DNA of 7,922 bases from Acidimicrobiales bacterium (lineage in GTDB: Bacteria; Actinomycetota; Acidimicrobiia; Acidimicrobiales; RAAP-2). A program made the translations under genes and the position numbers. The stretch covers positions 1-7,922 of the forward strand of contig JADGOF010000087.1 of the NCBI GenBank assembly GCA_017883105.1. Direction: 5' to 3'. This document shows positions 5,938-7,922 of the stretch, one piece after another. Each line of letters opens with the position of its first letter. The stretch's first letter is position 1. The notes under the pieces are model-generated. The model was not told where the DNA came from. It made no database searches and saw only the letters and a program-made list of their open reading frames with translations.

Positions 5938-6140
5938 TCGTTCCCTCCCTGTTGGTGCCACCCGATTGTGGCCCGTGCCCCCTCCGGCTCGAGCCGGACC
6001 TGATCAGTCTGTTGCAGCCGGAGCATCATTCGAAGGTGCTCAGTCTGCCGGAGAGCGTCCGCCGGTGCCAGATCGGGCCGGTTTGCCGGGTCGGGCCGGT
6101 TGCCAGATCGGGCGGCCGGGCCTGGTGACTTGACCGGCAT
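5934..6140 (-). CDS. Possible small protein, unrecognised
   Basis: An open frame of 68 codons ends in TGA at 5934-5936, overlapping the cupin ATG as ATGA. GGAGG (6147-6151) lies six bases before ATG 6140. An ATG at 6146 abuts the GGAGG directly and is less likely. The product starts Pro/Arg/Asp-rich (about residues 1-25) and ends in a more protein-like part, LRQTEHLRMMLRLQQTD then VRLEPEGARATIGWHQQ. No family is recognised and no membrane segment is seen. Against it: third-position G+C looks lower than in its neighbours, and the tandem repeats at 6066-6117 fall inside it and are not in frame with one another. It may instead be an untranslated leader of the cupin-P450 operon. Confidence 0.35.
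   Translation of the reverse strand: MPVKSPGPAARSGNRPDPANRPDLAPADALRQTEHLRMMLRLQQTDQVRLEPEGARATIGWHQQGGNE
5944..5950 (-). promoter_or_regulatory. Shine-Dalgarno of the cupin gene
   Basis: On the minus strand AGGGAGG followed by GAACGA precedes ATG 5937, an ideal spacing. It lies inside the eight-codon extension that would result from starting at 5961, which argues that the extension is not translated as part of the cupin. Confidence 0.75.
6066..6117. repeat. Three imperfect 17-18 bp tandem repeats
   Basis: Units are TGCCAGATCGGGCCGGT (6066-6082), TTGCCGGGTCGGGCCGGT (6083-6100) and TGCCAGATCGGGCGGCC (6101-6117). Units 1 and 3 share their first 13 bases. They sit about 130-180 bases before the cupin start, at the head of the cupin-P450 cluster, so they could be regulator sites. 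They also fall inside the possible 68-codon ORF. Confidence 0.7.
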
Positions 6141-6166
6141 CTTCATCCTCCGACCCGAAGCGAATT

Positions 6167-6195
6167 GCCGACCGGAGCCGCCCCGCCCGGCCGGC
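6167..6195 (-). terminator. Candidate terminator of the lectin-domain gene
   Basis: On the minus strand GCCGGCCGG (6195-6187) pairs with CCGGTCGGC (6175-6167) over nine base pairs including one G-U, with an 11-base loop. It begins 14 bases after the TGA of the upstream gene. AATTCGCTTC follows, which has only a few T residues, so this is a weakly canonical intrinsic terminator. It would separate that gene from the cupin-P450 cluster. Confidence 0.45.
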
Positions 6196-6209
6196 CCGCA
6201 CTCCGTGGC

Positions 6210-7802
6210 TCAGGCAGAAGTGACGGCCACGTTGCTCACACTCTGGGTGTCGGTCTGGGTGCCCGTGCCACCCGTGAACCCGACAAGCACCGTCGGGCCG
6301 ACGGTGACCGGGGTGGTGAGCACCAAGGTGCCGTCGATGGTCACCTTCAGCGTGCCCCCCGTGAGGTTCTGTGTCACCTGGCGGGTGGTCCGCAGCGACG
6401 GGACACTGGTGTTGGTGGCCAACCAGTGGAGTTTGCCTCTGGTGGTCACTTTCACCGGGCCATCGGTCACCCCCACGAAGTTGCTGGAGGGATTACCCGG
6501 GACCTTGAAGGTGTCGAGGGCCACGGCGATGCCGGAGATGCCGGAGAATCCGAGGCCACTGCCGTAGAAGCCGACCGAGGCCGGCGAGTCGGCGGCGTTG
6601 GCCAGCACGAAGGTCAGTCCTTCGCCGCCCTTCTTGCCCCCGCCGATCGATGTGGTGAACGAGGCGGTCAGACCGGACGAGCTGACCGCTGCGGGCCAGA
6701 ACGCGGTCCCGGCTTGGTTTTTCGGAGTGACCTGGGTCAGCTGGAGGGCGCTTCCCACCACCTTGGACGATCCGTTGAGCTTCCAACCACCGCTGGTCGG
6801 GTCGGGAATGACCCCGCGCCCGGTGAAGCCGACCGAGCGGACCCCCAGGTTGTCGTTGACGTTAAGCACCCACCCGTCGGATGTCGAACCCGCCGCCGAC
6901 GGGGTGAACCTGATGGTCTCGGTGGCGCTCGCCACGGCGGCGATCGTCGTCCCTTCGGGAAGCGTGCTGGTCGCGGTTAAGGGGCCGAGTACCGGCGGCT
7001 TCGACTTGGTCACCGTGAGGGCGCTTCCCCCCACGTTGGTGAGCGTGAACGTCTGGGTCGCGGTGTGTCCCATCACCACCGATCCGAAGTTCAGGGACGA
7101 CGGGGCGATCTGCAACACCGACGGGGTGGTCGAGTTCCCCGTGATGCCCACGACGATGTTGCCGCCGTTGCTGTCGATCTCCAGACTGCCCGTGTAGGCC
7201 CCCGGAGTGGTCGGAGAGAACGTGACGTTGACCACGACCTGTGCTCCGGGACTGATCACCGAGCCGACGGACGGCGTACCCGAGGCAGTGAACGGAGCGG
7301 TGGGCTGAACCACCGCCGAAACAGTGAGGGGCTGGGAACCGGTGTTGGTGAAGCCCACCGTGGTGCTCGACTGACTGGAGGGGGGCACTCCCCCAAAACT
7401 GATGCCGGCGGTGGTGGAGGTCAGCTTGGGTCCGTTGAGCTGACCCGTAGCGGTGAGCACGACCTGGGCACTTCCGGACCCGGCGGTCGTGACGGTCAGA
7501 CTTCCGCCGGCCAGTCCCGCGGCGGTCGGCGTGGATGTGACCGGGACGCTGATCGTGCCACCGGTGGTGAGCGCGGCCGGAAGTGCCGTGCTGGGCGTGC
7601 CCAGAGTGAACGGACCGGTGGCGGCGAGTGCGGTGAGGCTGATCGGGCTGTTGGCTGTGATGGTCACCGTCTGAGTGGAGGTCTGACCGATCACCGTGGC
7701 GGGAAAGGTCGGGGGCGGAGCGCTGACCGGCGCGGCCACCGGGGCGCCGAACCCGACGACGATGCCGTCCCGGGTGCCGACATAGACACGGTTGCCCCCC
7801 AC
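6210..7802 (-). CDS. 3' part of propeller-ASH-lectin surface protein
   Basis: The readable product is 530 residues from GTG 7802. GGNRVYVGTRDGIVVGFG (2-19) looks like the last strands of a PQQ-type beta-propeller blade. A Pro/Ala linker (20-33) follows, then three immunoglobulin-like ASH/HYDIN-type repeats at about 34-125, 130-225 and 232-333; the latter two carry GISFG or SLNFG followed by an FTNTG or LTNVG strand. About 338-530 is an L-type-lectin-like sandwich: GWKLNGSS, NQAGTAFW, GGEGLTFVL, IAVALDTF, and near the end VLVGFTGGTG. Such architecture is typical of exported surface proteins that bind glycans or partners. No signal peptide or anchor is visible. GTG 7802 is the only start codon before an in-frame TGA at 7896-7898, has no Shine-Dalgarno and falls in mid-blade, so the true gene probably starts beyond the window in another frame. 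Confidence 0.75.
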   Translation of the reverse strand: MGGNRVYVGTRDGIVVGFGAPVAAPVSAPPPTFPATVIGQTSTQTVTITANSPISLTALAATGPFTLGTPSTALPAALTTGGTISVPVTSTPTAAGLAGGSLTVTTAGSGSAQVVLTATGQLNGPKLTSTTAGISFGGVPPSSQSSTTVGFTNTGSQPLTVSAVVQPTAPFTASGTPSVGSVISPGAQVVVNVTFSPTTPGAYTGSLEIDSNGGNIVVGITGNSTTPSVLQIAPSSLNFGSVVMGHTATQTFTLTNVGGSALTVTKSKPPVLGPLTATSTLPEGTTIAAVASATETIRFTPSAAGSTSDGWVLNVNDNLGVRSVGFTGRGVIPDPTSGGWKLNGSSKVVGSALQLTQVTPKNQAGTAFWPAAVSSSGLTASFTTSIGGGKKGGEGLTFVLANAADSPASVGFYGSGLGFSGISGIAVALDTFKVPGNPSSNFVGVTDGPVKVTTRGKLHWLATNTSVPSLRTTRQVTQNLTGGTLKVTIDGTLVLTTPVTVGPTVLVGFTGGTGTQTDTQSVSNVAVTSA

Positions 7803-7922
7803 ACCCGGCGGATTGAACTTGGGAGGGAGTTCTCGTTGTAGGACAACAATTGTTGGTGCGGCCGGTGGTGCCGGTGATCCGTACTCGTCTTCCGGTCACC
7901 TCCCAGGGACCTTGGCACAGGC
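7803..7922 (-). other. Probable upstream part of the same gene, frame broken
   Basis: In the frame of the lectin-domain gene this stretch has few G/C third positions between the TGA (7896-7898) and about 7826. The neighbouring frame, one base over, has high third-position G+C from the window edge, reads QQLLSYNENSLP, and stays open to 7691. Adding one C to the short C-run around 7821-7823 would join SYNENSLP to KFNPPGVGGNRVYVGT, a plausible propeller sequence. The break may be a real frameshift, a sequence error or a rearrangement junction. Alternatively this is intergenic DNA and the gene truly starts at 7802. Confidence 0.4.
7844..7855. repeat. 12-bp perfect palindrome CAACAATTGTTG
   Basis: A perfect 12-base dyad without spacer, A+T-rich in a G+C-rich window. 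It lies 42-53 bases upstream of GTG 7802. It could be a dimeric regulator site if the region is intergenic, or chance within coding DNA if the gene runs through it. Confidence 0.5.

Noticed and set aside
5938..5961. Eight-codon N-terminal extension of the cupin (start at 5961)
   Set aside because: The strong ribosome site AGGGAGG lies inside it and is correctly spaced for ATG 5937.
6165..6980. Long plus-strand open frame opposite the lectin-domain gene
   Set aside because: The minus-strand frame shows clear beta-sandwich repeats and codon bias. The plus-strand product is a low-complexity Gly/Arg-rich shadow.
1..7922. CRISPR array, tRNA, insertion sequence or defence genes
   Set aside because: No regularly spaced repeats with unique spacers, no cloverleaf-like tRNA sequence noticed, no transposase motif or terminal inverted repeats, and no recognisable defence protein in any convincing frame.

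Overview
The window is high-GC (roughly two thirds G+C), and its genes favour G or C at third codon positions. There are no tRNA or rRNA genes, mobile elements or CRISPR arrays. The gene content is acyl-CoA metabolism enzymes, a CYP125/124/142-like P450, a cupin and a large secreted-type beta-sandwich protein. This suggests a free-living actinobacterium, perhaps Acidimicrobiia. That placement is inferred from composition and protein flavour, not from a marker gene.

Positions 1-2974 look like a small acyl-CoA degradation locus. An acyl-CoA dehydrogenase runs leftward from 1131 and leaves the window about ten residues before its expected end. A divergent pair runs rightward: a short-chain dehydrogenase/reductase with the active-site layout of 2,4-dienoyl-CoA reductases, and a crotonase-family enoyl-CoA hydratase/isomerase. 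The pair overlaps by one base (TGATG). Together the three could oxidise, reduce and hydrate an unsaturated acyl-CoA. The actual substrate cannot be read from the sequence.

Positions 2975-4157 hold a hairpin after the hydratase, a 235-bp intergenic stretch with short palindromes and a heptamer repeat cluster, then one aldo/keto reductase resembling the E. coli YdbC (PdxI, pyridoxal reductase) group. A GC-rich hairpin fills the convergent gap between this gene and the P450.

Positions 4158-6146 are a leftward cluster. In transcription order it holds a possible 68-residue protein, a single-domain cupin of the 2,4'-dihydroxyacetophenone dioxygenase type and a cytochrome P450. The possible small ORF and the cupin overlap by ATGA, and the P450 follows the cupin after 22 bases. 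Three imperfect 17-18 bp tandem repeats lie at the head of this cluster, inside the possible small ORF.

Positions 6210-7922 carry a leftward gene whose readable product runs from the last strands of a beta-propeller-like blade, through three ASH/HYDIN-like immunoglobulin-fold repeats, to a C-terminal L-type-lectin-like domain with a degraded metal site. The frame is broken close to its only usable start codon. The window therefore probably shows the 3' part of a longer gene that is frameshifted or carries a sequence error near 7820-7830.

I found no sign of a defence system, a biosynthetic megacluster or another clearly new multi-gene system. The points most worth following are the broken propeller-ASH-lectin gene with its altered metal site, the small-ORF/cupin/P450 cluster with its tandem repeats, and the SxxxK active site of the reductase.
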